Source of the DNA: Gordonia terrae
GTDB taxonomy: Bacteria > Actinomycetota > Actinomycetes > Mycobacteriales > Mycobacteriaceae
DNA: 64,000 nt
Direction of reading: 5' to 3'
NCBI RefSeq assembly: GCF_001698225.1
Contig: NZ_CP016594.1
Location: 1,178,001-1,242,000, forward strand
The position numbers and the translations under genes are program-made. Below the pieces are notes generated by a model. That model was not told the DNA's origin, ran no database searches, and saw only the letters and a list, made by a program, of their open reading frames with translations. This document shows, piece after piece, positions 8,570-17,894 of this stretch. Within the stretch, counting starts at the first letter, position 1. Every line of letters begins with the position of its first letter.

Positions 8570-9419
8570 GGCGGTTGCCGATGATCCGGCACACGACGTA
8601 GATCGCGAACGAGATGATCGTGACGAACACCGACACCGGCAGTTTGGGGGCCAGCGACATCAGCAACCCGCCCACCGCCGCGACTTCGGCGAACACGACC
8701 GACAGCACCAGCGTGCGCGTCGGATTCGACGTGACGCGCGCGGCCGCGGCGCCGGGGGTGATCATCAGCGACATCACCAGCAGCGCGCCGATGATCTGCA
8801 CGCCCTGTGCGGCCGCGAGGCCCATGATGATCGCGAACACCACGGACAGCGTCCGGATGGGTACGCCCTGCGCCTGCGCGACACGGGGGTCGGTCGAGGC
8901 GAACAGCAGCGGCCGGTAGATCAGGGCCAGCACGACGACGACGATGCCGGTCGTGATGGCGATCGCGACGAGGCCGTTGATGCCCACGCTGACGACCTGC
9001 CCGGTCAGCAAAGCGAAGCCGGTGCCGATCCGGCCGTACAGGGCCAGGAACAGCACGCCGATGCCGAGGCCGAACGCCATGACGACGCCGATCACCGAGT
9101 CGCGCTCCCGCGCCTTGTTGCCGAGGAAGCCGAACACCGCCGCGGCGATGACCGCACCGATGACACCGCCGAGGTTCACGCTGAACCCGATCAGCAGGGC
9201 CGCCGCGGCGCCGGTCACCGACAGCTCACTGGCACCGTGCACCGCGAACGACATCTGCCGCGCGACGATCAGGGGACCCAGCAGGCCACCGAGGAGGCCG
9301 AGCAGCACCATCGCGAGCAGCGCCTGCTGCATGAAGTCGTAACCCAGCAGGTCGACGGTGGTGGAGAAGTCCCAGAGGTCGCTCAACGAGCGATCCGCGG
9401 CGGTATAGGTGATGCTCAC
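8550..9419 (-). CDS. metal ABC transporter permease (ZnuB type)
   Basis: A 289-aa protein with about eight membrane helices of the ABC-3 metal permease family, including FAVHGASELSVTGAAAALLIG and ALLVMSLMITPGAAAARV. It forms the membrane channel of a zinc or manganese importer with the two adjoining minus-strand genes. The GTG at 9419 overlaps the ATPase stop by 4 bases, which decides the start over longer in-frame versions. The stop lies in the second copy of the 25-bp duplication. Confidence 0.88.
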   Translation of the reverse strand: MSITYTAADRSLSDLWDFSTTVDLLGYDFMQQALLAMVLLGLLGGLLGPLIVARQMSFAVHGASELSVTGAAAALLIGFSVNLGGVIGAVIAAAVFGFLGNKARERDSVIGVVMAFGLGIGVLFLALYGRIGTGFALLTGQVVSVGINGLVAIAITTGIVVVVLALIYRPLLFASTDPRVAQAQGVPIRTLSVVFAIIMGLAAAQGVQIIGALLVMSLMITPGAAAARVTSNPTRTLVLSVVFAEVAAVGGLLMSLAPKLPVSVFVTIISFAIYVVCRIIGNRRVHRTR

Positions 9420-10273
9420 GCCGGACCTCCCGAGCGCGCGACACCCGAACCCGTCTCCGCGGCACAGTGATGGGCGTCCTCGCCGCCGATCACGACGAGG
9501 CGGCCGTTGACGCGGAGCACCTCGACATCGCTGCCGTAGAGCTCGCTCAGTGTCTCCGTCGTCATCACCTCGTGCGGCTCGCCGATGCGGAACCGGCCGT
9601 CGACCAGGTACAGGACGCGGTCGACGTAGGGGAGGATCGGGTTGATCTCGTGGGTCACGAAGACCACGGCCGTCCCCGCCTCCCGGCGCCGGCGGTCGAT
9701 GAGTTCGACGACCACCTGCTGGTTGGTGGGGTCGAGGCTGGCGAGCGGTTCGTCGCACAGGAGCAGCCCGGGATCGCTCACCACCGCCTGCGCGACCCGC
9801 AGCCGCTGCTGCTCACCGCCGGAGAGGACGCCGAGCGGCGCATCGGCGTACGGCAGCGCATCCACCGCGCGCAGAGCGCGGTCGACGAGTTCGCGTCGAC
9901 GCGACCGTCCGCGCAGACCCACACCCCAGCGACCCCCGTCGACTCCGAACCCGACGAGGTCGCGCCCGCGGATGGCCATCGGGTCGGCGTCGTCCTCGGC
10001 GTGCTGCTGCGGGATGTAGCCGACCGCGTCGGTGGTGGCGACATTGCCGCGGTCGAGCGCGTACTGGCGCAGCAGGACCCGCAGGAACGAGGTCTTTCCC
10101 GAACCGTTCGGCCCCAGGACCGCGATGAATTCGCCGGGCTCGATGGTCAGGTTCAGGTCGTCCCAGAGGATCCGGTCGCCGAACGCGAGTCGGGCGCCGG
10201 TGAACGCGACCACGGGCCGGCTGCCCGTCTGCGATCCACCCCGGTCGGCGTCATCGTGGTCTGCCCCGCTCAA
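9416..10273 (-). CDS. metal ABC transporter ATP-binding protein (ZnuC type)
   Basis: A 285-aa ABC ATPase with Walker A GPNGSGKTSF, signature LSGGEQQRLRVAQ, Walker B LLLCDEP and an H-loop in VFVTHEINP. It drives metal uptake by the neighbouring permease. The ATG start overlaps the upstream binding-protein stop (ATGA) and the stop overlaps the permease start, so three subunits are translationally coupled. The Q-loop and downstream sequence match the manganese/zinc/iron chelate branch. The His-rich binding protein favours zinc. Confidence 0.9.
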   Translation of the reverse strand: MSGADHDDADRGGSQTGSRPVVAFTGARLAFGDRILWDDLNLTIEPGEFIAVLGPNGSGKTSFLRVLLRQYALDRGNVATTDAVGYIPQQHAEDDADPMAIRGRDLVGFGVDGGRWGVGLRGRSRRRELVDRALRAVDALPYADAPLGVLSGGEQQRLRVAQAVVSDPGLLLCDEPLASLDPTNQQVVVELIDRRRREAGTAVVFVTHEINPILPYVDRVLYLVDGRFRIGEPHEVMTTETLSELYGSDVEVLRVNGRLVVIGGEDAHHCAAETGSGVARSGGPA

Positions 10274-11226
10274 TTGGAACCGGAACCCAGTGCCGCGGTG
10301 AGCGCGTCGATCTGGGCGCCCTGCCAGACGAGGTAGTCCGTGACGCCGTCGGGAAGGGTCTCGGTGAACTTCACGACCGGGACGCCCGCCGAACCCGCGA
10401 CGTCGAGCATCGCCTGCGTCACCGGATCCACGGCCTGGGTGTTGTAGATGAGCACCTTCGCGCGGCGGTCGGCGAGGATGTCCTGGAGGGCTGCGCGGTC
10501 CGCGGCCGCCGGCGACTGGCCCTCTTCCACGGCCTGGGTGAAACCGGCCGGCGCGATGTCGACGAGTCCGGCCTCGGTCAGCATGTAACCCGCGAGCGGC
10601 TCGGTCTGCGCGACCTCGGTGCCCGCATGCTGCTCGCGGATCGTGGTGAGCTTCGCCCGCAGGCCGTCGATGCCCGTGGTGAAGGTCTCGGCGTTGGCGC
10701 GATAGGTCTCCGCGTTGGCCGGGTCCTGCTCGGCCAGGGCGTCGGCCACCTTGTCGGCCACCTGGGCGACGACCGGCAGGTCGTAGAAGACGTGCTCGTT
10801 CTGGTCGTCGTGCGAGTGGTCGTGGGCGCCGTCGGAGTGGTCACCTTCGGCGTGGTCGGCCTCGGCGTGCTCGTCGCCCCCGAGCAGGGCGAACGCGTCG
10901 ACCGCGGTCGCGTCGGAGTTGGCCGCGGCCTCTTCCATGTAGGAGTCGTAGTGGCCGCCGTTGAACACGAGGATGTCGGCGTCGGCGATGGTCGCGGTGT
11001 CGGCGGCGGACGGCTCGAACTCATGGGGGTCGCCGTCTGCGTTGTTGTACAGCGCCGTGACCTGGGCCTTGTCCCCGGCGACGGCCGTCGCCACCGAGCC
11101 CCACACGTTCGTGGAGGCGACGACGGTCGGCGGGCCGTCGGACCCGCCGGAATCGCTTGAGCAGGCGGACAGCACCAGGGCGGCGGCAGACAGCACGCCG
11201 GCGGCGGCCAGCAGGGATTTCTTCAT
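10270..11226 (-). CDS. zinc-type solute-binding lipoprotein (ZnuA/TroA family)
   Basis: A 318-aa lipoprotein with lipobox LSAC and the cluster A-1 fold. FNGGHYDSYM carries a metal-ligand His. A His/Asp-rich loop at about residues 120-150 (HAEADHAEGDHSDGAHDHSH) is the mark of zinc-specific members. Downstream EPLAGYMLTEAG and the C-terminal region complete the domain. ATG 11226 is preferred because AAAGG lies 6 bases upstream. A TTG 6 bases earlier is possible. First gene of the importer operon, with a Zur-like palindrome upstream. Confidence 0.9.
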   Translation of the reverse strand: MKKSLLAAAGVLSAAALVLSACSSDSGGSDGPPTVVASTNVWGSVATAVAGDKAQVTALYNNADGDPHEFEPSAADTATIADADILVFNGGHYDSYMEEAAANSDATAVDAFALLGGDEHAEADHAEGDHSDGAHDHSHDDQNEHVFYDLPVVAQVADKVADALAEQDPANAETYRANAETFTTGIDGLRAKLTTIREQHAGTEVAQTEPLAGYMLTEAGLVDIAPAGFTQAVEEGQSPAAADRAALQDILADRRAKVLIYNTQAVDPVTQAMLDVAGSAGVPVVKFTETLPDGVTDYLVWQGAQIDALTAALGSGSN

Positions 11227-11244
11227 CGACAACCTTTACGCAAA

Positions 11245-11260
11245 TGACAATCGTTACCGA
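11245..11260 (-). promoter_or_regulatory. candidate Zur box upstream of the zinc importer
   Basis: TGACAATCGTTACCGA lies 18 bases before the binding-protein start. It resembles the AT-rich Zur operator (TGANAATNNTTNTCA) but only the left half is well conserved. The AT-richness stands out in this GC-rich DNA. Confidence 0.4.
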
Positions 11261-11340
11261 AAACAGTCTAGGTGATCGCGCCGGCGGGCGTGCAGGGTGT
11301 CCGCGCGCCGGGGGACGCGTCACCCGATGCGGCGTTTCTC

Positions 11341-11346
11341 TATGGT
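11341..11346 (+). promoter_or_regulatory. candidate -10 (TATGGT) for mshA
   Basis: TATGGT ends 7 bases before ATG 11354. GGAG also lies in that gap, so either a near-leaderless start or an ordinary ribosome site could be used. Confidence 0.35.
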
Positions 11347-11353
11347 GGAGACC

Positions 11354-12703
11354 ATGACCTCCAGCCCGTTCCCGCGGCGTGTCGCGCTGATCTCCGTGCA
11401 CACCTCGCCGCTGGCGCAACCGGGTACCGGGGACGCCGGGGGAATGAACGTCTACGTGTGGCAGACGGCGACCCGGCTGGCCCGTCGAGGGGTCGAGGTC
11501 GAGATCTTCACGCGTGCGACGTCGTCGGCCGACGCGCCGTCGGTCGCCGCCGCGCCGGGGGTCACGGTGCGCAATGTGGTCGCCGGACCGTTCGAGGGCC
11601 TCGACAAACGCGACCTGCCCGCCCAGCTGTGCGCGTTCACGGCCGGGGTGCTCCGCGCCGAGGCGGCCCAGGCGCCCGGCCACTACGACGTGATCCACTC
11701 GCACTACTGGCTCTCCGGCCAGGTGGGCTGGCTCGCCCGCGACCGGTGGGGGGTTCCACTGGTACACACCGCGCACACCCTCGCCGCGGTCAAGAACGCG
11801 TCATTGGCCGAGGGCGACACGGCCGAGCCCCAGCTCCGCGTGATCGGAGAGCAGCAGGTCGTCGGCGAGGCCGATCGGCTGGTCGCGAACACGCAGACCG
11901 AGGCGGCCGAACTGCTCTCGATGTACGGCGCCGCCGCCGACCGCATCGATGTGGTGACTCCGGGGGCCGATCTGGACTGCTACACAACGGGATCCGCCTC
12001 GGCGGCGCGCGCGGCACTCGGCCTCGATCCCGACGAGACGATCGTGACGTTCGTCGGGCGCATCCAGCCGCTCAAGGCCCCAGATCTCCTCGTGGCCGCT
12101 GCCGCGCCGCTCATCCGCGAGTCCGCCGAGTCCGGCCGAAAGCTGCGACTGCTCATCGTCGGCGGACCGTCGGGGTCGGGCCTGCAACGACCCACCGCAC
12201 TGATGGACCAGGTCGCCGAACTCGGCATCGCCGATGCGGTGACCTTCCTCCCACCGCAGCCGGCGGATCGTCTGGTGCAGGTCTACCGGGCGTCGGATGT
12301 CGTTGCGGTGCCGAGTCATTCGGAGAGCTTCGGGCTGGTCGCGATCGAGGCGCAGGCATGCGGGACGCCCGTCATCGCCGCGAATGTCGGCGGTCTCGGC
12401 GTGGCCGTCGACGACGGCCGGACCGGCGTCCTCGTCAACGGGCACGGGGTCGGCGACTGGACGAACGCGATCGAGAAGCTCCTCGCGCAACCCGAACGTC
12501 TCGTCGAGCTCGGCCACAACGCCCGTTCCCACGCCGAGCAGTTCTCGTGGGAACACACGGTGGATCAGCTGCTGGAGAGCTATGGCCGCGCCATGCGGTC
12601 CTTTGCCGCCCACCGGAGTCCGGAGTCGCCCGACCCGTCGGCGACGGCTGGGGCTCGCGTCCGACGCCGCTGGCGGCGCCGGCGCAACCGGGTGACCGTC
12701 TGA
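11354..12703 (+). CDS. mshA: D-inositol-3-phosphate glycosyltransferase (mycothiol synthesis)
   Basis: A 449-aa GT4 retaining glycosyltransferase that joins GlcNAc from UDP-GlcNAc to inositol-3-phosphate, the first step of mycothiol synthesis. Key marks: [13 protein letters not shown] near the N-terminus, [25 protein letters not shown] and the [17 protein letters not shown] block (EX7E). The C-terminus is basic. ATG 11354 matches the usual family start; upstream in-frame codons would add unconserved residues. The order mshA, YbjN-like gene, then gpmA and senX3 further on matches Rv0486-Rv0491. Confidence 0.95.
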   Translation: MTSSPFPRRVALISVHTSPLAQPGTGDAGGMNVYVWQTATRLARRGVEVEIFTRATSSADAPSVAAAPGVTVRNVVAGPFEGLDKRDLPAQLCAFTAGVLRAEAAQAPGHYDVIHSHYWLSGQVGWLARDRWGVPLVHTAHTLAAVKNASLAEGDTAEPQLRVIGEQQVVGEADRLVANTQTEAAELLSMYGAAADRIDVVTPGADLDCYTTGSASAARAALGLDPDETIVTFVGRIQPLKAPDLLVAAAAPLIRESAESGRKLRLLIVGGPSGSGLQRPTALMDQVAELGIADAVTFLPPQPADRLVQVYRASDVVAVPSHSESFGLVAIEAQACGTPVIAANVGGLGVAVDDGRTGVLVNGHGVGDWTNAIEKLLAQPERLVELGHNARSHAEQFSWEHTVDQLLESYGRAMRSFAAHRSPESPDPSATAGARVRRRWRRRRNRVTV

Positions 12704-12724
12704 ATTCACCGAAGAGAGGATGCC

Positions 12725-13339
12725 GTGAGCCGCACCGAGGTCGTCGACCTGCTCGAGAAGACGCTGGGCGAGAACGAGATCGCCTTCACACGCAAGAGCG
12801 GCGGCGGCGCCGACGTCGACCATGTGGTCGTCGAGTTGCCCGGCGAACGCAAACTCAAGACCACCGTGCTGCTGACGGCGAGCGAGCACGGTGTCCGAGT
12901 GGAGGCCTTCGTCTGTCGTCGGCCCGACGAGAACCACGCCGGGGTCTACAAACACCTGCTGAAGCGCAATCGCCGGCTGTACGGTGTCGCCTACACCATC
13001 GACAACACCGGTGACATCTACCTGGTGGGTCGGATCTCCGCCGATGCGTTGAGTTCCGGCGAGGTCGATCGCATTCTGGGTCAGGTCCTCGAGGCCGCCG
13101 ACGGCGACTTCAACACCCTGCTCGAACTCGGCTTCCTCACCTCGATCCGGCGCGAGTGGGCGTGGCGGGTGTCGCGCGGTGAGTCCCTGCGCAACCTGCT
13201 CGCGTTCGAGCACCTGATCGACAAGGAGTCGCTGCCGGAGGCCGGGGCGCCGCTCGAAGGCCGCTACGTTCCCGGCGAGTCGGTCGTCGAGGGTGCAGAC
13301 CAGGCGACTGACGTCGGGTCCAAATCGGACGAATCGTAG
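12725..13339 (+). CDS. YbjN domain-containing protein
   Basis: A 204-aa cytoplasmic protein of the YbjN family, corresponding in position to Rv0487 next to mshA. Visible marks are VEAFVCRRPDENHAGVYKHLL, a YLVGRIS core and a C-terminal helix region. YbjN folds resemble type III secretion chaperones and the molecular role is not established. GAGAGGA upstream of the GTG start is a good ribosome site. It follows mshA by 21 bases and is probably cotranscribed. Confidence 0.8.
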   Translation: MSRTEVVDLLEKTLGENEIAFTRKSGGGADVDHVVVELPGERKLKTTVLLTASEHGVRVEAFVCRRPDENHAGVYKHLLKRNRRLYGVAYTIDNTGDIYLVGRISADALSSGEVDRILGQVLEAADGDFNTLLELGFLTSIRREWAWRVSRGESLRNLLAFEHLIDKESLPEAGAPLEGRYVPGESVVEGADQATDVGSKSDES

Positions 13340-13384
13340 ACTCGTCGCGAGAGGTCCACGTCACATCGTGTCAATAGTCGTTGA

Positions 13385-13390
13385 TACGAT
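13385..13390 (+). promoter_or_regulatory. candidate -10 (TACGAT) for the acyl-CoA ligase
   Basis: TACGAT lies 30 bases before ATG 13421, with a GGAGG ribosome site between them. This is a conventional led transcript, unlike many others in this window. Confidence 0.4.
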
Positions 13391-13420
13391 GCGGGCGAGA
13401 AATTCCCCAATGGAGGTGTC

Positions 13421-15028
13421 ATGAGCTTCACGAGTCCGTTCCCTGACGTCGAGATCCCCGATGTGAGCGTGTTCGAGTTCCTGTTCGGTGCGGTGGCCGA
13501 GGACGATCTGGGACGCACCGCTCTGGTCGATCCGAAGTCGGGGGCGACGACGACGTATGCGCAGTTGATCTCGCAGATCGATGCGGCGGCGGGTGCGTTG
13601 GCGTCGCGGGGGATCGGTGTGGGTGATGTGGTGGGCATCCTGTCGCCCAACATCCCGGCGTTCGCGACGGTCTTCCACGGCGTCTTGCGGGCCGGCGGCA
13701 CCGCGACGACGATCAACGCGCTGTTCACCGGGCCCGAGATCGCCAAGCAGCTCCGTGATTCGGGCGCGAAGATGCTGGTGACGATCTCGCCGATGCTGGA
13801 GCAGGCCAAGGCCGCCGCCGCCGAGGTCGGGCTGGCGGATGCGGATCTGATCGTCCTCGACGGCGAGGGTCAGGACGCCTCGGGGCATCCGAACGCCGCC
13901 GATCTGTTGGGGGCGGGACTGTCCGCGCCGGAGGTGTCGTTCGATCCGTCGACGCACGTGGCGGTGCTGCCGTATTCGTCGGGGACGACCGGCAATCCGA
14001 AGGGTGTGGCGCTCTCGCACCGCAACCTCGTCGCCAACGTCGCCCAGATCCGTCCGCTGCAGGGCATGGGCGCCGACGACGTGGTGATCGCGGTGCTGCC
14101 GTTCTTCCACATCTACGGCATGACGGTGCTGCTCAACGCCGCCCTCTACAACCGGGCGTCGCTGGTGATCATGCCGCGCTTCGATCTGGTCGAGTTCCTG
14201 GAGAACATCCAGAACCACAAGGTGACGATGGCCTACATCGCCCCGCCGGTGGCGGTGGCGCTGGCCAAGCACCCGATCATCGACAACTACGACCTGTCCT
14301 CGCTGCACACGATGATGTCGGGTGCCGCACCGCTGGATGACGAGCTGGGTCAGGCGGTGGCCAAGCGTCTGGACCTGCACATGCTGCAGGGCTACGGCAT
14401 GAGCGAGTTGTCGCCGGTCAGCCACATCATCCCGGCCGACACCCCGGGTCTGCTGGGGCAGCAGGATCCGCCGCTGTCCTCCACGGGCTGGGCGGTGCCC
14501 AACTCGGAGAACAAGATCGTCGATCCCGCCTCCGGCGCGGAGATCGAGCTGCCGAGCGAGGGGCTGTCCGAACCCGGCGAGCTGTGGGTGAAGGGCCCCA
14601 ACGTGATGCTGGGTTACCTCAACAACGAGCAGGCGACCGCCGACACCATCGACGCCGATGGTTACCTGCACACCGGTGACATGGCGCAGGTCGATCCGAC
14701 CGGTTGCGTCTACATCGTCGACCGGCTCAAGGAACTCATCAAGTACAAGGGCTACCAGGTGCCGCCCGCCGAGCTCGAGGCGCTGCTGCTGACCAACGAC
14801 AAGATCGCCGACGCGGCGGTCATCGGGGTCATCGAGGCGGAATCGGGTGAGGAGATCCCGAAGGCGTTCGTGGTGCGTCAGCCCGATGCCGACATCTCCG
14901 CCGAGGAGGTCATCGAGTTCGTGGCGTCGAAGGTCGCCCCGCACAAGAAGGTTCGTGCGGTGGAGTTCATCGAGACGATCCCGAAGTCGGCCTCGGGCAA
15001 GATCCTGCGCAAGGACCTCCGGAAGTAG
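13421..15028 (+). CDS. AMP-dependent acyl-CoA synthetase (4-coumarate-CoA ligase type)
   Basis: A 535-aa ANL enzyme that activates a carboxylic acid to its CoA thioester through an acyl-adenylate. P-loop YSSGTTGNPKGVALSH (about 187-202), GYGMSELSPVSH, YLHTGDMAQVD, KELIKYKGYQVPPAELE and the catalytic Lys in PKSASGKILRK are all intact. Substrate is uncertain: 4-coumarate ligases and fatty-acyl synthetases share these motifs. The first third favours GTG, GGT and TTG codons more than the flanking genes do. In M. tuberculosis this locus has no such gene, so it looks inserted with the adjacent transporter. Confidence 0.88.
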   Translation: MSFTSPFPDVEIPDVSVFEFLFGAVAEDDLGRTALVDPKSGATTTYAQLISQIDAAAGALASRGIGVGDVVGILSPNIPAFATVFHGVLRAGGTATTINALFTGPEIAKQLRDSGAKMLVTISPMLEQAKAAAAEVGLADADLIVLDGEGQDASGHPNAADLLGAGLSAPEVSFDPSTHVAVLPYSSGTTGNPKGVALSHRNLVANVAQIRPLQGMGADDVVIAVLPFFHIYGMTVLLNAALYNRASLVIMPRFDLVEFLENIQNHKVTMAYIAPPVAVALAKHPIIDNYDLSSLHTMMSGAAPLDDELGQAVAKRLDLHMLQGYGMSELSPVSHIIPADTPGLLGQQDPPLSSTGWAVPNSENKIVDPASGAEIELPSEGLSEPGELWVKGPNVMLGYLNNEQATADTIDADGYLHTGDMAQVDPTGCVYIVDRLKELIKYKGYQVPPAELEALLLTNDKIADAAVIGVIEAESGEEIPKAFVVRQPDADISAEEVIEFVASKVAPHKKVRAVEFIETIPKSASGKILRKDLRK

Positions 15029-15044
15029 TTCCGGCTCGTGACAC

Positions 15045-15085
15045 AGTATGACGTTGTGCCCGGAATCCGGGCACAACGTCATACT
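15045..15085. terminator. 20-bp perfect inverted repeat, bidirectional terminator
   Basis: Arms AGTATGACGTTGTGCCCGGA (15045-15064) and its exact complement (15066-15085) are separated by one base. The repeat sits between two convergent genes, as expected for a shared terminator, although it lacks a T-run and a normal loop. Confidence 0.65.
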
Positions 15086-15094
15086 CGTCTGTGC

Positions 15095-16543
15095 TCAGGG
15101 GATCTCGTGCGGCGGGATGTCGTCATACGCCGAGGTGGCGGCGGCTCCCGAGCGCTTGTTCCACCAGTAGGTGAGGGCCCACAGGACGATGCCGAGGAGC
15201 AGCAGCCAGCCGGCGACGACGTACTGCTCGGGGTCACGTCCGGTGATCGGCAACGTCAGGTAGCCGCAGGTGACCGCGCCGAGGACCGCGATGGGTGTGT
15301 AGGTGCGGAAGTGGTTGTGCCCCACCTTGTCCTTGCGCAGCACCAGAACCGACACGTTGACGACGGTGAACACCGCGAGCAGCAACAGTGCGGTGGTGCC
15401 GCCGAGCAGGCCGACGATCGAACCCTCGGGATCGGCGCTGACGTAGGTGAGCAGGCACAGCGCGATGACGGTGGTGAAGACGATGGCGGCGAAGGGCGTC
15501 CGGCGCCCCGGGTGCACATAGGCGAGGAACTTCGGGAGCACGCCCTGCTTGGCCATGCCGTACAGCAACCGGCTGGCCATCATCATGTTGATGAGCGCGG
15601 TGTTGGCGACGGCGAACATCGAGATCCAGGGGAGCAGGTCTGACATCGGGAAGTCCGGGGCCGCGGTCTGCACGACGTCGACGAGCGGGGTCTCGCTCTC
15701 GGCGAGGACGCCGACCGGGACGATCGCCACGGCGCAGATCGCGATGAGCACGTAGACGACCGCGGTGATGCCGAGGCCGCTCAGCATGACCTTCGGGAAG
15801 ATCCGGGTGGGTTCCTTGCACTCCTCGGCCATGTTCACCGAGTCCTCGAACCCGACCAGGGCGAAGAACGCCAGGGACGTCGCCGCGGTGACCGCGATGA
15901 AGACGTTCTTGTCGTCGGGACTCTCGAAGGCCACCACCGCATCCCAGTGATCGGCGTTGCCGCCCACCATGAACCAGTAGCCGATGAACAGCACCAGGAG
16001 CAGGCCGGTCAGCTCGACGAGGGTCAGGACCACGTTGGTGCCCACACCTTCGGCGACGCCGCGGAAGTTGATGAACATGACCAACAGCAGGAATCCGATG
16101 GCGATGGCGAACAGTGCCGGACTCGTGGCATCGGGCTTGTCGCCGCTGAAGGCGGCCAGCATGTTCACCGCGAACGCGCGGGATGCGGTGGTCGCCGACG
16201 TGATGCCCGAACACATGACGGTGAACAGCACGATGAACGTGATGAAGTGGACGCCGAATGCCTTGTGCACGTACAGCGCGGCGCCGGCGGCCTGGGGATA
16301 CTTCGTTACCAGCTCCAGATAGGAGAACGCCGTCAGCGTCGCCACCGCGAAGGCGATCAGGAACGGCAACCAGGCCGCGCCGCCGACCTCGCCGGCGACC
16401 TGACCGGTGAGCGCGTAGACGCCGGTGCCCAGGATGTCGCCGATGATGAACAGCAACAACAGCTTCCAGCCCAACACGCGTTTGAGCTCGGGCTGCTTCT
16501 CCGCATTCTGGCCGGTCGCGCCGGCGTCTGTACTGGCTGTCAT
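15095..16543 (-). CDS. APC superfamily amino acid permease
   Basis: A 482-aa protein with about 12 membrane helices. The first has the APC motif GDILGTGVYALTGQVAGEVG, and the core carries FFALVGFEDSVNMAEECKEPTRIFP, typical of cationic amino acid transporters. The N-terminal 25 residues are hydrophilic. It probably imports an amino acid by proton symport. The gene converges on the acyl-CoA ligase and is absent from the M. tuberculosis equivalent of this block. Confidence 0.88.
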   Translation of the reverse strand: MTASTDAGATGQNAEKQPELKRVLGWKLLLLFIIGDILGTGVYALTGQVAGEVGGAAWLPFLIAFAVATLTAFSYLELVTKYPQAAGAALYVHKAFGVHFITFIVLFTVMCSGITSATTASRAFAVNMLAAFSGDKPDATSPALFAIAIGFLLLVMFINFRGVAEGVGTNVVLTLVELTGLLLVLFIGYWFMVGGNADHWDAVVAFESPDDKNVFIAVTAATSLAFFALVGFEDSVNMAEECKEPTRIFPKVMLSGLGITAVVYVLIAICAVAIVPVGVLAESETPLVDVVQTAAPDFPMSDLLPWISMFAVANTALINMMMASRLLYGMAKQGVLPKFLAYVHPGRRTPFAAIVFTTVIALCLLTYVSADPEGSIVGLLGGTTALLLLAVFTVVNVSVLVLRKDKVGHNHFRTYTPIAVLGAVTCGYLTLPITGRDPEQYVVAGWLLLLGIVLWALTYWWNKRSGAAATSAYDDIPPHEIP

Positions 16544-16549
16544 GCGCTC

Positions 16550-16555
16550 ACGCTA
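16550..16555 (-). promoter_or_regulatory. candidate -10 (TAGCGT), leaderless promoter of the APC permease
   Basis: TAGCGT on the minus strand is followed by exactly 6 bases and the ATG at 16543. Confidence 0.5.
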
Positions 16556-16683
16556 GACCTGCCCTGGTCCGTTCGCGCGGCGAATCGACGGGTTCTTTAC
16601 CATTTCGCCGATCTGTGGCGTTCACCGGGGGTCGTCCAGGGGCGGGGCCGCCGGTGCGGAGAGGTCGCGCTTCGACTGTGGAA

Positions 16684-16689
16684 AACTAT
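16684..16689 (+). promoter_or_regulatory. candidate -10 (AACTAT) for gpmA
   Basis: AACTAT ends 5 bases before ATG 16695 and no ribosome site is visible, so a leaderless start is likely. The hexamer departs from TANNNT at its first base. Confidence 0.35.
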
Positions 16690-16694
16690 CCGCC

Positions 16695-17441
16695 ATGAGC
16701 AACGGCACCTTGATCCTGATGCGTCACGGCGAGAGCGAATGGAATGCGTCCAACCAGTTCACCGGCTGGGTCGATGTGGCGCTCACCGAGAAGGGCAAGG
16801 CCGAGGCCGAGCGCGGCGGCGAGCTCCTCGTCGAGCACGACCTGCTGCCCGACGTCGTCTACACATCGCTGTTGCGCCGGGCCATCACGACGGCGCACAT
16901 CGCGCTCGACCGCGCGGACCGCCTGTGGATTCCGGTGATCCGTGACTGGCGGCTCAACGAGCGGCACTACGGTGCGCTGCAGGGCCTCAACAAGGCGGAG
17001 ACCAAGGAGAAGTTCGGCGACGAGCAGTTCATGCTGTGGCGTCGCAGCTACGACACCCCGCCGCCGGCGATCGAGCCCGACGCTGAGTACAGCCAGGTCG
17101 GCGATGCGCGTTACGCCGACCTCGCCGAGGTCCCCCTCACCGAGTGCCTCAAGGACGTGGTCGACCGCTTCATCCCGTACTACCTCGAGACCATCGTGGC
17201 CGATGTGAAGGCGGGCAAGAACGTCCTGCTGGCCGCCCACGGCAACTCGCTGCGCGCGCTCGTCAAGCATCTCGACGGGATCTCCGACGACGACATCGCC
17301 GGGCTGAACATCCCCACCGGTAACCCGTTGCGCTACGACCTCGACGACGACCTGAAGCCGCTGAACCCGGGTGGTACCTACCTCGACCCCGAGGCCGCCG
17401 CCGCCGGCGCCGCCGCGGTCGCCGCGCAGGGGCAGAAGTAG
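16695..17441 (+). CDS. gpmA: 2,3-bisphosphoglycerate-dependent phosphoglycerate mutase
   Basis: A 248-aa dPGM that interconverts 3- and 2-phosphoglycerate in glycolysis. [10 protein letters not shown] contains the phosphorylated His (residue 11), and [14 protein letters not shown] holds the second catalytic His. The acid/base Glu lies in [10 protein letters not shown]. Full length, with an Ala-rich C-terminal tail. The counterpart Rv0489 also precedes senX3-regX3. Confidence 0.96.
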   Translation: MSNGTLILMRHGESEWNASNQFTGWVDVALTEKGKAEAERGGELLVEHDLLPDVVYTSLLRRAITTAHIALDRADRLWIPVIRDWRLNERHYGALQGLNKAETKEKFGDEQFMLWRRSYDTPPPAIEPDAEYSQVGDARYADLAEVPLTECLKDVVDRFIPYYLETIVADVKAGKNVLLAAHGNSLRALVKHLDGISDDDIAGLNIPTGNPLRYDLDDDLKPLNPGGTYLDPEAAAAGAAAVAAQGQK

Positions 17442-17509
17442 GCGTCGGAGTCCGTTCGGACATCCAGACGTGACACGTTTCGCCATGGCGTCGACGGTGT
17501 GGCGCGCGC

Positions 17510-17515
17510 TACATT
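17510..17515 (+). promoter_or_regulatory. candidate -10 (TACATT) for the GNAT-like gene
   Basis: TACATT ends 7 bases before ATG 17523 with no ribosome site visible, consistent with a leaderless transcript. It argues against the in-frame start at 17499. Confidence 0.45.
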
Positions 17516-17522
17516 AGACGGC

Positions 17523-17843
17523 ATGGCGGACGTGGGAAACCTGCGAATCGAGCATTCACCTGCGCGGGAGCGGTACGAGGCGATCCTCGTCGCCGAATCC
17601 TCGGGCGAGGACGAGGTCGTCGGATACGTCGACTATGTCTCCGAGCCGTACCAGGTGGTCGTCACGCACACCGTGATCCGGGAACAGTTCAGTGGTCACG
17701 GCTATGCGGGACAACTGGTCCGGGCCGTCCTCGAGGACATCCGTGGCAGCGGAAAGCAGGTGGTGCCGGTCTGCTCCTACGTGCAACGTTTCATCGAGCG
17801 CCATCCGGAGTTCGCCGACATGGCGGTACCGGTTCCCCAATGA
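17523..17843 (+). CDS. small GNAT-like N-acetyltransferase
   Basis: A 106-aa protein of the compact GCN5-like class (YidJ/At1g77540 type). GYVDYVSEPYQVVVTHTVI is followed by the acetyl-CoA loop QFSGHGYAGQLVRAVLEDI and VVPVCSYVQRFIERHPEF. These small enzymes have a catalytic Cys, here perhaps the one in PVCSY. Substrate unknown. It lies between gpmA and senX3, a position without a counterpart in M. tuberculosis. Confidence 0.75.
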   Translation: MADVGNLRIEHSPARERYEAILVAESSGEDEVVGYVDYVSEPYQVVVTHTVIREQFSGHGYAGQLVRAVLEDIRGSGKQVVPVCSYVQRFIERHPEFADMAVPVPQ

Positions 17844-17894
17844 CCGTCCCGGGCGGGCTGGTTCCCACGCTCGCGGGGTCTCCGGCCAACTCCG

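Noticed and set aside
11272..13014. 580-codon frame overlapping mshA
   Set aside because: It is a frame-shifted shadow; mshA in the other frame has all GT4 motifs.
13361..15082. 573-codon minus-strand frame opposite the acyl-CoA ligase
   Set aside because: The plus strand has intact ANL motifs; the antisense product is low-complexity and unrelated to any family I know.
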